Shown one piece after another: positions 7,862-16,212 of a stretch of 64,000 nucleotides of DNA. Origin of the DNA: Arthrobacter sp. V1I7 (GTDB taxonomy: Bacteria > Actinomycetota > Actinomycetes > Actinomycetales > Micrococcaceae); NCBI RefSeq assembly GCF_030817015.1, contig NZ_JAUSYS010000001.1:2356001-2420000 (forward strand). The letters are read 5' to 3'. The notes under the pieces were generated by a model that had not been told where the DNA came from, did no database searches, and was given only the letters and a program-made list of their open reading frames with translations. Positions within the stretch are counted from its first letter, which is position 1; every line of letters begins with the position of its first letter. The position numbers were made by a program, and so were the translations under genes.

Positions 7862-9691
7862 TCACCGCGACCGTTTAACTACCATCGCCGAACCGCCCCC
7901 GCGCCTCACGGGCTCGGCCGCGGCGACCATGCGTCCGTCGGATTCGAATTCGATGGCTGTCGCCGCGCCGATCTCCGCCGCGGACGTCGACGGCGCACCC
8001 GGCGTCACGAGGGCGTGACCGTACGGTGCCAACTCGCTTCCGTACGCGGCGATGAACTCCGACTCCGCCGTGACCGTGGCGGCGTTCCGCTGTGACGCAC
8101 GCGGTGCCGCGAGCGCCTCCGCGATGCTCATGCCCAGATCCACCCGGTTCAGGATCATCTGCAGGACGGTGGTGATGATCGTCGATCCACCCGGCGAGCC
8201 GAGCGCGAGGAACGGCTTGCCGTCCTTGAGGATGATGGTCGGTGACATCGAGGAGCGCGGACGCTTCCCCGGCTCGATCCGGTTCGGGTCAGTCGGGTCG
8301 TACACGGTAGAGAAGTCGGTCAGCTCGTTGTTGAGCAGGAACCCGCGGCCGGGAACCACAATGCCGGACCCGCCCGTCTGCTCGATCGTGAGGGTGTACT
8401 CAACCACGTTTCCCCACTTGTCCGCGACCGTCAGGTTGGTCGTGGAAATGTTCTCGGTGTCCCTCTCATCGGCGGGCGCAGCAGCGGTGGCCGGGCACAC
8501 GCCGTCGTACGAGGCCACATCCCCGGGTGGGACAGTTCTCGCAGCCGCATGCCGCGGGTCGATCTGGCATGAGCGCTCCTTGCCGAAGCGCGGATCGGTG
8601 AGTGCGTCGGTGGGGACGTCGACAAAAGCCGGGTCGCCCACGTATTTGCCGCGGTCCGCGAAGGCGAGCGCGCTTGCCTCCAGGTAATGGTGCAGGGCGC
8701 CGGCCGGGGCCATCTCGGAAAGGTTGAAGGTGTCCAGGATGTTCAGCGCCTCCCCGACGGTGGTGCCCCCGCTGCTCGACGGCGCCATGCCGTAGATTTC
8801 CAGGCCCCGGTAGTCCACGTGCGTGGGCGCCTGATCCAGGACGCGGTAGGCTGCCAGATCCGCCGTCGTGAGGTAGCCGGCGGGGACGGGCAGCGCCGTG
8901 CCGGGGGCCTTCGGCGGAACCCGGACTGTGGCTGCGATCTCCGCCGCCAGCGCGCCGCGGTAGAAGCCGCGCGTGCCCTTCTTCGCGAGGAGCCGGTACG
9001 TTTCGGCGAGGTCGGGGTTCTGGAAGACACTGCCGACGGCGGGCGCGTCGCCGCCGGGCAGGAACAGGCTGCTCGTCGAGGTGAACGCCGCAAAGCGGAG
9101 CTTGTTTTCGAGGGTCTGCAGGCGGAACGTTTCGTCGACCACGAAGCCGTCGGTCGCTACCTTGATGGCAGGCTCCAGGACATCGGCGAGGCTCAAAGTG
9201 CCCCAGCGGTCGAGGGCGCGCTCCCAGGTGGCCGGCGTGCCGGGGACGCCGACGGAGACGCCGCTGGTGACGAGCTCCGGCGTGAAGGGGTAGGGCTTGC
9301 CGGTCGCCGGGTCGATGAACGCGTTCTGGGGCATCGCGGCCGGAGCAGTTTCGCGGCCGTCGATGGTGCTGACCCTGCGGGTCGTCGCGCTATAGAACAC
9401 GAAGTAGCCGCCCCCGCCGATCCCGGCGCTGTAGGGTTCGGTCACGCCCAGGGTGGCTGCTGCGGCGACGGCCGCGTCCGCCGCGTTGCCGCCCTTGCGC
9501 AGGACTTCAATCGCTGCTGCGGATGCGTCCGGGTCCACAGTGCTCACCGCGCCGCCGTAACCGGCCGCCGTCGCTGTCTTTTCCGTTTCGCGCGGATCGG
9601 CGGACGCGGGGCTGGTAACGGCGGCGCCGCTGGTAACGCTCAAGGCCAGAGCCGCCGTGATTGCAGCGAGTCGACGTCTCACAGTTGGCAT
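7862..9691 (-). CDS. ggt: Gamma-glutamyltransferase, secreted precursor
   Basis: A 609-residue Ntn-hydrolase with a signal peptide (MPTVRRRLAAITAALALSVT, Ala-rich cleavage region near 31). The large subunit contains GGNAADAAVAAAATLGVTEP (about 67-86) and YSAGIGGGGYFVFY. Autoprocessing is expected before Thr417 in ENISTTNLTVADKWGN, which becomes the N-terminal nucleophile. The small subunit carries RPRSSMSPTI and GSPGG (oxyanion region). It should hydrolyse or transfer the gamma-glutamyl group of glutathione outside the membrane. It is monocistronic, 79 bases upstream of the GH13 gene. Confidence 0.95.
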   Translation of the reverse strand: MPTVRRRLAAITAALALSVTSGAAVTSPASADPRETEKTATAAGYGGAVSTVDPDASAAAIEVLRKGGNAADAAVAAAATLGVTEPYSAGIGGGGYFVFYSATTRRVSTIDGRETAPAAMPQNAFIDPATGKPYPFTPELVTSGVSVGVPGTPATWERALDRWGTLSLADVLEPAIKVATDGFVVDETFRLQTLENKLRFAAFTSTSSLFLPGGDAPAVGSVFQNPDLAETYRLLAKKGTRGFYRGALAAEIAATVRVPPKAPGTALPVPAGYLTTADLAAYRVLDQAPTHVDYRGLEIYGMAPSSSGGTTVGEALNILDTFNLSEMAPAGALHHYLEASALAFADRGKYVGDPAFVDVPTDALTDPRFGKERSCQIDPRHAAARTVPPGDVASYDGVCPATAAAPADERDTENISTTNLTVADKWGNVVEYTLTIEQTGGSGIVVPGRGFLLNNELTDFSTVYDPTDPNRIEPGKRPRSSMSPTIILKDGKPFLALGSPGGSTIITTVLQMILNRVDLGMSIAEALAAPRASQRNAATVTAESEFIAAYGSELAPYGHALVTPGAPSTSAAEIGAATAIEFESDGRMVAAAEPVRRGGGSAMVVKRSR

Positions 9692-9804
9692 TGTCGCTCC
9701 CGGGTGAGGGTGATGCGAGCAGACGGTGCAATCACGCTACTCCGCCGCGGTGCCACACTCAACAGCTCCCGGGCGATTGGCTCCAGCGGCACTAACCGCC
9801 CGCC

Positions 9805-10344
9805 TTACCCCGGGTTCGGGTAGCCAAGGTGGCGCTTGATATCGTCGAGCTCAGCGCTGAGTACTTCGACCTGCAGGCTGTACCTGGCGAACTCGGCTTT
9901 GCGGCGCTGTGCCTCCCGGTAGCTCACAATAAGTGCCAATATTCCCAAAGGCACGGCAACAACCAGGGCCCATCCGGCTGCTGCGAGGAACTCCAAAGCG
10001 ACCGGAAGCGCTGCCCGAAAGTCGGTAAACTCATTGACGCCGTCCACTACTCCGCGCAGAAGTGTGTCGAGGGAGCCCAGGAACTGTCCAACAACAGGGG
10101 TATCCGCCAGCGAAGGAGCGCCGAGCCGGTCCTCTGCGCCGCCGCCCCAGCGGGAATCTCCGAGATGGGACAGAACGTAGATGCCCGCACCGATGTTGGC
10201 CACCGCAAAGACGAGGACTGAGCCAAGAGCAGCCACATGAGCTCGGCGAGGTCGCCAGAAACCCAGCAGCAGCCCGCTGGCGATCGCGGCGACCCAGGTC
10301 AGGGCTCTCAGCCATTCGCCGCTTACGCCGCTCAGAATGTCCAC
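9805..10344 (-). CDS. Hypothetical membrane protein with C-terminal coiled coil
   Basis: A 179-residue protein with three hydrophobic segments (about residues 12-28, 36-58 and 115-140). A charged helical tail follows (EAQRRKAEFARYSLQVEVLS and onward) that looks like a short coiled coil ending in HLGYPNPG. No family is recognised. The arrangement suggests an integral membrane protein with a cytoplasmic helix. Confidence 0.6.
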   Translation of the reverse strand: MDILSGVSGEWLRALTWVAAIASGLLLGFWRPRRAHVAALGSVLVFAVANIGAGIYVLSHLGDSRWGGGAEDRLGAPSLADTPVVGQFLGSLDTLLRGVVDGVNEFTDFRAALPVALEFLAAAGWALVVAVPLGILALIVSYREAQRRKAEFARYSLQVEVLSAELDDIKRHLGYPNPG

Positions 10345-10447
10345 AACACTGCCCTTCCCTAGCCTCCCTTGGCAGGTTACCCCGCCCTGTCCCTTTCAAC
10401 CGCACTGTCAGATCCGACACGGTGACTGCATCGTCGGAAAGATTCGT

Positions 10448-10959
10448 ATGGTGACCATCTCCGATTCCCGGCTCCAGCCAGTCACTGTGTCCGTTGCACG
10501 CGCAGTCCAACCCGGCCGAACACGTCAGGCCAGCGACCGGGGCGCATGCAGGCCAGGAACTCGCCCGCGAGTGGCCCGGCTATCTCTGCTCCGGCAGGGT
10601 CCGCTCAGCCGCGGACTCCAACGGATGGCACATGCTGTGTCGGTTTGCCAACGCCGGCCTGCTTAAGGACTGGGAGCAGTCCGACGAACGGTGCCAATGG
10701 ATCGACAGGGCGGCTGGATCGACAGGGCGGCAGACCTCGTGGAAGTCACGCGGATCGAGGGCCGCACGGGCATTGAAGACTGGTTCGCGCCGCCCGGCGA
10801 TGTCCGCCTCACCCTCCCCGAGGGTGGTACCTCCCCGATGGAAACAGATGGTCAGTATCTTTCTGCCCTTTTTTCCCGCTCAGCCTGCTGGCCAATTTCC
10901 TGCTGCACCCGCTGACCAAGGAGTGGCCCCTTCCGATCCAGGTGCTCCTGGCCACCATG
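10448..10959 (+). pseudogene. Decayed membrane-linked antibiotic biosynthesis monooxygenase (ABM) domain protein
   Basis: Pieces of one protein follow each other in three frames: QPVTVSVARAVQPGR, then HAGQELAREWPGYL and LLKDWEQSDERCQWIDRAA, then LVEVTRIEGRTGIEDWF, then VPPRWKQMVSIFLPFFP, then LLANFLLHPLTKEWPLPIQV. Order and content match ABM-domain proteins that end in membrane helices. At least four frameshifts are needed. One is explained by a 17-bp tandem duplication at 10698-10731, and another falls at a T6 run near 10869-10874. The C-terminus is cut off near 10955, where the opposite-strand DUF2231 remnant begins. Confidence 0.75.
10698..10731 (+). repeat. 17-bp tandem duplication that breaks the ABM gene
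   Basis: TGGATCGACAGGGCGGC occurs twice head to tail (10698-10714, 10715-10731). Each copy encodes WIDRAA in a different frame, so the duplication itself shifts the frame. Confidence 0.95.
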
Positions 10960-11559
10960 CGCCGCGCCAGCTTGCCTTCAACGAGCTCGTTCAGCGGCGC
11001 CAGGGAATGCCAACCGACGGGGAAGCGATGCGGAACATCTTCGCTGTGATTCACACCGGCAGCCTGCCGGTAGCTTAGATGCCCGCCGAGGAAACCGGCG
11101 GCCGCAACTGTCGCAAACCAGATAGCCGAGAACCTTCCCTTGTGCCTGCAGGCCGCGGATCCGTTGCACCAGCGACGCAAGGTAAAGTCCGGTCGCGGTG
11201 ATGTTCCCCGCGACGTGCACGAGGCCGACGCACTGTTGCTGCTCGTGTAGGTCCGACCAATCGGTGAAGCCTGCTACGGCGGAAGGATCCGCGGTGATTG
11301 CCCCGACGCCGATCAGGATGCCGGCGACGCGCTCGCTTCCGGCACAGCATCCAGGACGGCGGCGGATGTCCAGGCCCCCGACGGTATCTGGACTCCAAGG
11401 GGATGAACCTGATGCCTTAACGGCACCGTGGAGCACATCGCGGAGCCACGGGAACCGGACAATCGAGTTCACGGTTCCTTTGACACCCGCGACCCACGGA
11501 TCAAGCCAGAGACTCTCCTCCAGGCGGGAAACGAGATTCAGCGGCGGCACCTCTTTCAT
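10950..11559 (-). pseudogene. Decayed DUF2231 / Rieske-type membrane protein
   Basis: Reading leftward, the fragments are SLWLDPWVAGVKGTVNSIVR, then in another frame HPLGVQIPSGAWTSAAVLDA, then in the first frame GFTDWSDLHEQQQCVGLVHV and NITATGLYLASLVQR. A third frame gives FLGGHLSYRQAAGVNHSED and LNELVEGKLARR. This is the order of actinobacterial DUF2231 membrane proteins fused to a Rieske 2Fe-2S domain. Two or more frameshifts interrupt it, and the Rieske domain is missing after LARR, exactly where the opposing ABM fragment ends. Confidence 0.75.
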
Positions 11560-11657
11560 GTGCTTCCTCGATCATCGGACCCTTCAGCTGAGCCCAATTT
11601 CTCTGCACTCAGCACAGCCCGCGGGGAGGAACTGCGTCACTCGAAGTCAAGGGGACA

Positions 11658-12287
11658 TCAACGGCCGACGCTGAAGTTCACCTCGTGGTCGTATGGAGGA
11701 ACTTCGACAGCGTAGGGACCACCATTTCCCCCGATGGCCGAACATGCCCGGCCGGGGTCGTCGTTGAGCCCGCAAAGCGCGAGGTAGAACCCGTCTGGAA
11801 GCCTGATGGAGTACGACCCGTCAGCGCCGGTAGTGGTCCAGATCTGTTGACACCCGCGACAGCCTGGGACCTTAAATTCGACCCAGGCATTTCCTACCGG
11901 GGCGCCGTTGGCCGCCAGCGTTACATAACCATTGACCGACGCAATCGAGGGTGCCGGCGGTGGCGGTGGCGGTGGCGGCGGTGGCGGTGGCGGCGGTTTC
12001 GGCTTTGGGGTCAGTTGTGGCTGTCGGGTCGGGATTGTCTGCCCACTGCTGGACCGGGTGGGCAGCGGCGCCGTAGACGTAGGGGCGGCTTCCAAGGTGG
12101 TGGTGGGCTGTGTTTGGGTGCTGGGCTGTGTTTGTCCCGAATCTGTTGCGCAGGCAACCATGCCAAGACTCAAGGTCAGTGCCCCGACCAGCGCAAACGC
12201 ACCTCGCGCCGGGCGCTTCACCGTGGGCCTGCGGGTACCACGGATCTTCCGAAGGCCGAATAAAGGGGCCGCGAGAATAGAGGCCAT
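11658..12287 (-). CDS. Lipoprotein with polyproline tract and carboxypeptidase-regulatory-like domain
   Basis: A hydrophobic signal segment (AFALVGALTLSLGMVAC) ends in a lipobox-like MVAC, so the mature protein is probably lipid-anchored. It has a Thr/Gln/Ser-rich stretch, then KPKPPPPPPP, a run of about 14 prolines encoded by GGT/GGC repeats on the plus strand near 11955-11996. A beta-sandwich domain (VNGYVTLAANGAPVGNAWVE, then TTTGADGSYSIRLPDGFY) follows, as in carboxypeptidase regulatory-like domains that stud surface proteins. The start is uncertain: ATG at 12287 is used here, and a GTG at 12221 would give a more compact signal peptide. Confidence 0.65.
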   Translation of the reverse strand: MASILAAPLFGLRKIRGTRRPTVKRPARGAFALVGALTLSLGMVACATDSGQTQPSTQTQPTTTLEAAPTSTAPLPTRSSSGQTIPTRQPQLTPKPKPPPPPPPPPPPPPPAPSIASVNGYVTLAANGAPVGNAWVEFKVPGCRGCQQIWTTTGADGSYSIRLPDGFYLALCGLNDDPGRACSAIGGNGGPYAVEVPPYDHEVNFSVGR

Positions 12288-12341
12288 CCCCGAATCGTAG
12301 GCGCACGGAAGGGCTGTGGCGTTCCCGGCGGGTCGACCCAA

Positions 12342-12779
12342 CGGGCTCTGCGGAATGCCCGATCGCGCAATTCACGATATTGCACCCGGGGCGTGCGGCA
12401 GACGAAGCATGGCAGGCCGTCCCTGCCCCCAATAGGCACACACCTGTTGATCATTTGCCGGGCATGGTAAAAAAGCAATGGTCACAGGGGCGCCGCCTGG
12501 AGCAACTCCCGAGCGGCCTTCAACCGCTATCGGTCCCTTCATGTCGCGGTGGACGAGATGCACGTGGAGGACAGGACCCACGGCGGAAGCAACGGCATAC
12601 CGGCCACGAGGATGGTCCATGGCGAGGCCAACGGTCGTGCAAAAAGCTGCCGGCCGAGGTGACGAACCACGAAACCAGTCGGGCCTTGATCTGAACGTCT
12701 CGATCCGATGGGGCTGGATCTTCCAACGGCGCCAGATCCGCGCCACGGAAGATAAAGAAATCCCAATTGGTCAGCAAGC
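12342..12779. other. 438 bases without a recognisable gene
   Basis: Minus-strand frames here could be the decayed downstream end of the aldehyde dehydrogenase remnant at 12780-12960, but no family motif is clear. Confidence 0.4.
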
Positions 12780-12960
12780 TGCACGGCGGCCTCAACGTCC
12801 GCACTGTAGATGGAGCTCGAGAGCCCGAAGGGCGAATCGTTGGCCAGATCAACGGCAGCTTTGGGTGAGTCCACCCGGTAGACGACGGGCGGCGGGGCCG
12901 AAGATCTCTTCCGAGTACGCTCGCATTTCCGGTGCCGCTGATGGTCCAAAGAATTCCAGT
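12780..12960 (-). pseudogene. Aldehyde dehydrogenase fragment
   Basis: The minus strand reads PEMRAYSEEIFGP near 12890-12935. After a one-base shift it continues as VVYRVDSPKAAVDLANDSPF, GLSSSIYSADVEAAVQLAD. This is the highly conserved C-terminal third of NAD(P)-dependent aldehyde dehydrogenases. The catalytic cysteine region and the C-terminal end are absent, so it is an inactive remnant. Confidence 0.7.
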
Positions 12961-12998
12961 CTGCAGAAGCGACCGAAGTCCGCCCAGTCGCCCCGATG

Positions 12999-13994
12999 CT
13001 ACTCGCCGGGGACCCGGCTGTCTCTATGTGGCGGGCGCTGCGCAACAACTGCGCGCTTCCCCCGCCTGAGGACGAGGACGACGGCGAGGCCCGCGCCCGC
13101 GAGGAGTGCCACGCCCCAAGCGGTGAGGACCGCGTCGGGGCGCACGATCGACTGCCCGGCCAGGGCCTGCACCGTGAGTAGCGTCAGGGCTCCCAGATAG
13201 GACGCGACCAGGATCCAAAGCAGGCCCAGGCGCGTCGCAGCCGCCTGCAGCAGCTTGATCCGGCGGGCGCAGAGTTCGAGCAGCAGGGCCGCGAGCGGAA
13301 TGAGTTGGAGGGCGTGCATACCCACGAAATGGGGTACGCGCAGGTCACCTGCGACGGTGCTCCAGCCCAGTAGCGGAAGGCCGGGGCCGCCGTCGGGAAG
13401 GCCAACGGTGTGCGCCCCCGCGATGCCCCGGAAGTTGTTAAGCTGGTCCGCCGTGGGGCTCGTCATGAGGAAGGCCAGGGCCATCCCGATGAGCGCGATG
13501 ACAAACCCGGCGCGGATCGCGAACGAACGCGCGGGGTCACCGAGCGGAGCCCCGAAGAGGAGCAGCGCCACGAGCAGTGCCGCGAGCCAGACGAGAACGA
13601 TCGAGGCGCCCATCACGGACCAGAGACCGGCCGCAAGGGGTGTCGAGACGTTGAAGTGGCTCGTAGTTCCCGCCGCCGCTGCTCCCCCGATAATGATCAT
13701 CTCCGCCGCGAGGAAGACGGCGGCTGCCGTGCCGGCCCACCAGGCCAGCCGCCGCCAGCGCGGCAGCTGGCCCAGCAGCCAGGACAGCGTCAGGGCATAG
13801 ATCAGAATGGAGACGGAGAATTTGAACGGCTTGGCCCAGAGCGGTGCCCCGTCCAGCAGCCGGGGGTCGAAGATTAGTCCGGCCATAGTCGCGAGGGTCG
13901 AGGCGGCCATCGCGAGACTGAGCCAGAGCAGCGGGCGGTGCCAGCGGGTCGGGACGGCACGAAGCGAAGTGGTTGCGGTCGTGGACATTTTCAC
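12999..13994 (-). CDS. Multi-pass integral membrane protein, hypothetical
   Basis: A 331-residue protein with about nine hydrophobic segments. Notable features are WAKPFKFSVSILIYALTLSW near residue 54, FLMTSPTADQLNNFRGIAGA near residue 175 and PHFVGMHALQLIPLAALLL near residue 220. This pattern is found in a family of conserved actinobacterial membrane proteins of unknown function. The gene overlaps the upstream MerR gene by four bases (ATGA at 13991-13994), so the two are translationally coupled. The regulator probably controls this membrane protein. Confidence 0.75.
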   Translation of the reverse strand: MKMSTTATTSLRAVPTRWHRPLLWLSLAMAASTLATMAGLIFDPRLLDGAPLWAKPFKFSVSILIYALTLSWLLGQLPRWRRLAWWAGTAAAVFLAAEMIIIGGAAAAGTTSHFNVSTPLAAGLWSVMGASIVLVWLAALLVALLLFGAPLGDPARSFAIRAGFVIALIGMALAFLMTSPTADQLNNFRGIAGAHTVGLPDGGPGLPLLGWSTVAGDLRVPHFVGMHALQLIPLAALLLELCARRIKLLQAAATRLGLLWILVASYLGALTLLTVQALAGQSIVRPDAVLTAWGVALLAGAGLAVVLVLRRGKRAVVAQRPPHRDSRVPGE

Positions 13995-14635
13995 TCTCTT
14001 GTGGGTGAGTGGTGGAGCTCAGGCGGGGCGGGATGGCGCACGACCGAGACATGCTCCTGCGCGGCACGGCGAAGTCCGGAAAACAGGGCGTCGCCCAGGA
14101 CAGTGCCGATGACGACCGTCTCGGCCATGGCCTCACGGCTGCCGCGGGCCTCCACCTGGTCCAGGTCGGCCTCGGCCACCAGCAGGGCCGCGGCGGCATA
14201 GCGGGAGAACCAATTCCGCTCGTCCCGCTGCCCCAGGGCTTGGAAGGTCTCCAGCACGCGGGCAGCGGCGAGCCGGCCCGGGTTGTCCCCGGAGACCCGC
14301 CAGCCGTCAACGAGCCGATCAATACCGGCCAGCGCCTGGGAATCGATGTCGCCCGGATCGATCTTGGCGGAAACCGCGCGCTGGGCCACCCCGAAGGAGT
14401 GGGCCAGTGGAAGCTCCGAATCGACGGCGTCGATGACGTCACGGGCCGTCGCGATGCTGAGTCCGCCGACCTCCAGAAGGCCACGGATGAGCCGCAGCCG
14501 GCGCAGGTGCTCCTCGCCGTAGCGCGCCTGGTTGGGCCCCATCCGTTCACCTGCTTGAAGCAGCCGCTCGCGCAGATAGAACTTGATGGTTGCGACCGGG
14601 ATGCCGCTGGCCCTGCTCAGTTCAGCCATTCGCAT
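13991..14635 (-). CDS. MerR family transcriptional regulator
   Basis: A 214-residue regulator with an N-terminal winged helix-turn-helix (MAELSRASGIPVATIKFYLR, then GPNQARYGEEHLRRLRLIRG) typical of MerR proteins. An alpha-helical effector region without a conserved metal-binding Cys pattern follows. It is coupled to the membrane protein gene downstream. A perfect 15-bp inverted repeat at 14639-14653 lies immediately upstream, within the probable promoter, which suggests autoregulation. No Shine-Dalgarno sequence is visible, and the transcript may be leaderless. Confidence 0.88.
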   Translation of the reverse strand: MRMAELSRASGIPVATIKFYLRERLLQAGERMGPNQARYGEEHLRRLRLIRGLLEVGGLSIATARDVIDAVDSELPLAHSFGVAQRAVSAKIDPGDIDSQALAGIDRLVDGWRVSGDNPGRLAAARVLETFQALGQRDERNWFSRYAAAALLVAEADLDQVEARGSREAMAETVVIGTVLGDALFSGLRRAAQEHVSVVRHPAPPELHHSPTRE

Positions 14636-14638
14636 ATG

Positions 14639-14653
14639 GATAGTTTAACTATC
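14639..14653 (-). promoter_or_regulatory. Candidate MerR operator and promoter
   Basis: GATAGTTTAACTATC is a perfect inverted repeat (7-1-7) that begins three bases upstream of the MerR ATG. Read toward the gene, TAGACA and TAAACT are separated by 18 bases. The second hexamer lies inside the repeat and about 6 bases before the ATG, which would place the transcription start at or next to the start codon. Confidence 0.55.
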
Positions 14654-14931
14654 GGATAGGCTTACTGTCTATACTCGGAACGAGTCAGTACGGTTTCCAG
14701 CGTCAGTTGCTCTGGTGCCGTCCACGGGGCGGCTCGCAGGACCGGCATGTTGCGGCCCAGGTCCAGCACCATGGCAAGCCAGCAGAGCCAGACAGGCCAC
14801 TTGGAGATCCGATCAGATGACGTCATTGGCATTAGCATCGTGGCCAAATCGAACTCGGAGGAGCCAGCCGATAACCGCGCCACTAAGCCGGTCGATCGAC
14901 AGTACTGGTGACAACCTCCGGGAAATTGCGG

Positions 14932-16119
14932 TTAGGCGGTGGGCCAGCCGGTGTAGGCCTCGGCGAGGTAGGCACGGCCGTGCCGGGAGGACACCACCGA
15001 GTTGAGCTCGCCGAGCTGGCGGGCGCGGGAGAAGTCATCGGCGTCCACGGGGGTGTGCAGCATGGAGGTCATCCAGTAGGAGAACTGTTGCGCCTTCCAG
15101 ACGCGGTCCAGGGCGTGGTCGCTGTAGGAATCCAGGAGCGCGGAGGAACCGGTGTTGTAGAAGCTGTCGAGGCCCTCGAAGAGCACCTTGACGTCGTGGA
15201 TGGCCAGGTTCAGGCCCTTGGCGCCGGTGGGCGGGACGGTGTGTGCGGCGTCCCCGGCCAGGAAGAGCTTGCCGTGCCGCATGGGCGTGTGCACGAAGCT
15301 GCGGAACTTCAGGACCATCTTGTCGATGACCGGACCCTCCTTGAGTTCGAAGCCGTTGCCGTTGACCCGGCTCCGGAAGGCGTCCCAGATCCGGTCTTCG
15401 CTCCAGTTGTTCACGTCCTCGTTGAGATCGCACTGGAAGTACATCCGTTGCACCGTTTCGGTGCGCTGGCTGATCAGTGCGAAGCCGTTCTCCGAGTTGG
15501 CGTAGATGAGCTCGTTGGAGCTGCGGGGAGCCTCGGCGAGGATGCCGAACCAGGCGAAGGGGTATTCGTGGAAGTACCACTTGCGGTGCGCATCGGGGAT
15601 CTGGAAGCGGCAGTGGCTGCGGGAACCATCGGCGCCGGCGATGAAGTCAGCCTGCAGTTCGTACTCTGTGCCGTCCGCGTCCGTGAATGAGACCTTGGGC
15701 GTGCCCTCGATGTCGTGGACGGTGGTGCCTGTGACGCTGTAGCGGACGTCACCGCCGTCGGCCTCCCGGCGTACTGCGAGATCCATGAAGACATCGGTTT
15801 GAGGATAGAGCCAGACCGACTCCCCCACGAGGTCCTTGAAGTCGATCCGGTGGCTTTCGCCGTTGAACCGCAGTTCGATGCCGTCGTGCCGGTCCCCCTC
15901 GCGCAGCACGCGGTCCGAGACGCCGCTGTCCACCAGCATGTTGACCGTTCCGTGTTCCAGGATGCCTGCACGGACGGTTTCGGAGATCTCTTTGCGGCTG
16001 CGGATTTCGAGGACGGTGGATTCGATGCCCGCCTTCGCCAGCAGGTGCGAGAGCATGAGCCCTGCGGGCCCAGCGCCCAGGATGGCGACCTGGGTGGTGA
16101 TGATTTTGCGTGGTGCCAT
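14932..16119 (-). CDS. pobA: 4-hydroxybenzoate 3-monooxygenase
   Basis: A 395-residue class A flavoprotein hydroxylase that converts 4-hydroxybenzoate to protocatechuate with NAD(P)H and O2. The FAD motif GAGPAGLMLSHLLAKAG starts at residue 15, followed by RAGILEHGTVNMLVDSGV (a PobA hallmark), the DG motif GADGSRSHCR near 160 and LFLAGDAAHTVPPTGAKGLN near 280-300. Length matches PobA (about 394). It lies 93 bases downstream of an IclR-type regulator in the same direction, the usual PobR/PcaR arrangement. Ring-cleavage genes are not in the window. Confidence 0.96.
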   Translation of the reverse strand: MAPRKIITTQVAILGAGPAGLMLSHLLAKAGIESTVLEIRSRKEISETVRAGILEHGTVNMLVDSGVSDRVLREGDRHDGIELRFNGESHRIDFKDLVGESVWLYPQTDVFMDLAVRREADGGDVRYSVTGTTVHDIEGTPKVSFTDADGTEYELQADFIAGADGSRSHCRFQIPDAHRKWYFHEYPFAWFGILAEAPRSSNELIYANSENGFALISQRTETVQRMYFQCDLNEDVNNWSEDRIWDAFRSRVNGNGFELKEGPVIDKMVLKFRSFVHTPMRHGKLFLAGDAAHTVPPTGAKGLNLAIHDVKVLFEGLDSFYNTGSSALLDSYSDHALDRVWKAQQFSYWMTSMLHTPVDADDFSRARQLGELNSVVSSRHGRAYLAEAYTGWPTA

Positions 16120-16212
16120 GACGTTCCTCGCTTCGTCGCGGGGCCCCTGTGTGAAACCCAGGGGCCGGAAGTTTCTCTGGCTAACAGTGTGCGCCGGATA
16201 CTATGTCCGGCG

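Noticed and set aside
5260..7878. Long plus-strand open frames opposite the GH13 gene
   Set aside because: They are antisense shadows caused by high GC. The minus-strand frame has complete GH13 motifs.
8687..9823. 378-residue plus-strand frame opposite the gamma-glutamyltransferase
   Set aside because: No motifs, Arg/Gly-rich composition and exact overlap with a confident minus-strand gene.
11950..11998. GGCGGT-type simple repeat as a possible regulatory or phase-variable tract
   Set aside because: It encodes the polyproline linker of the lipoprotein on the minus strand. Mixed GGT/GGC/GGA codons argue against frequent slippage.
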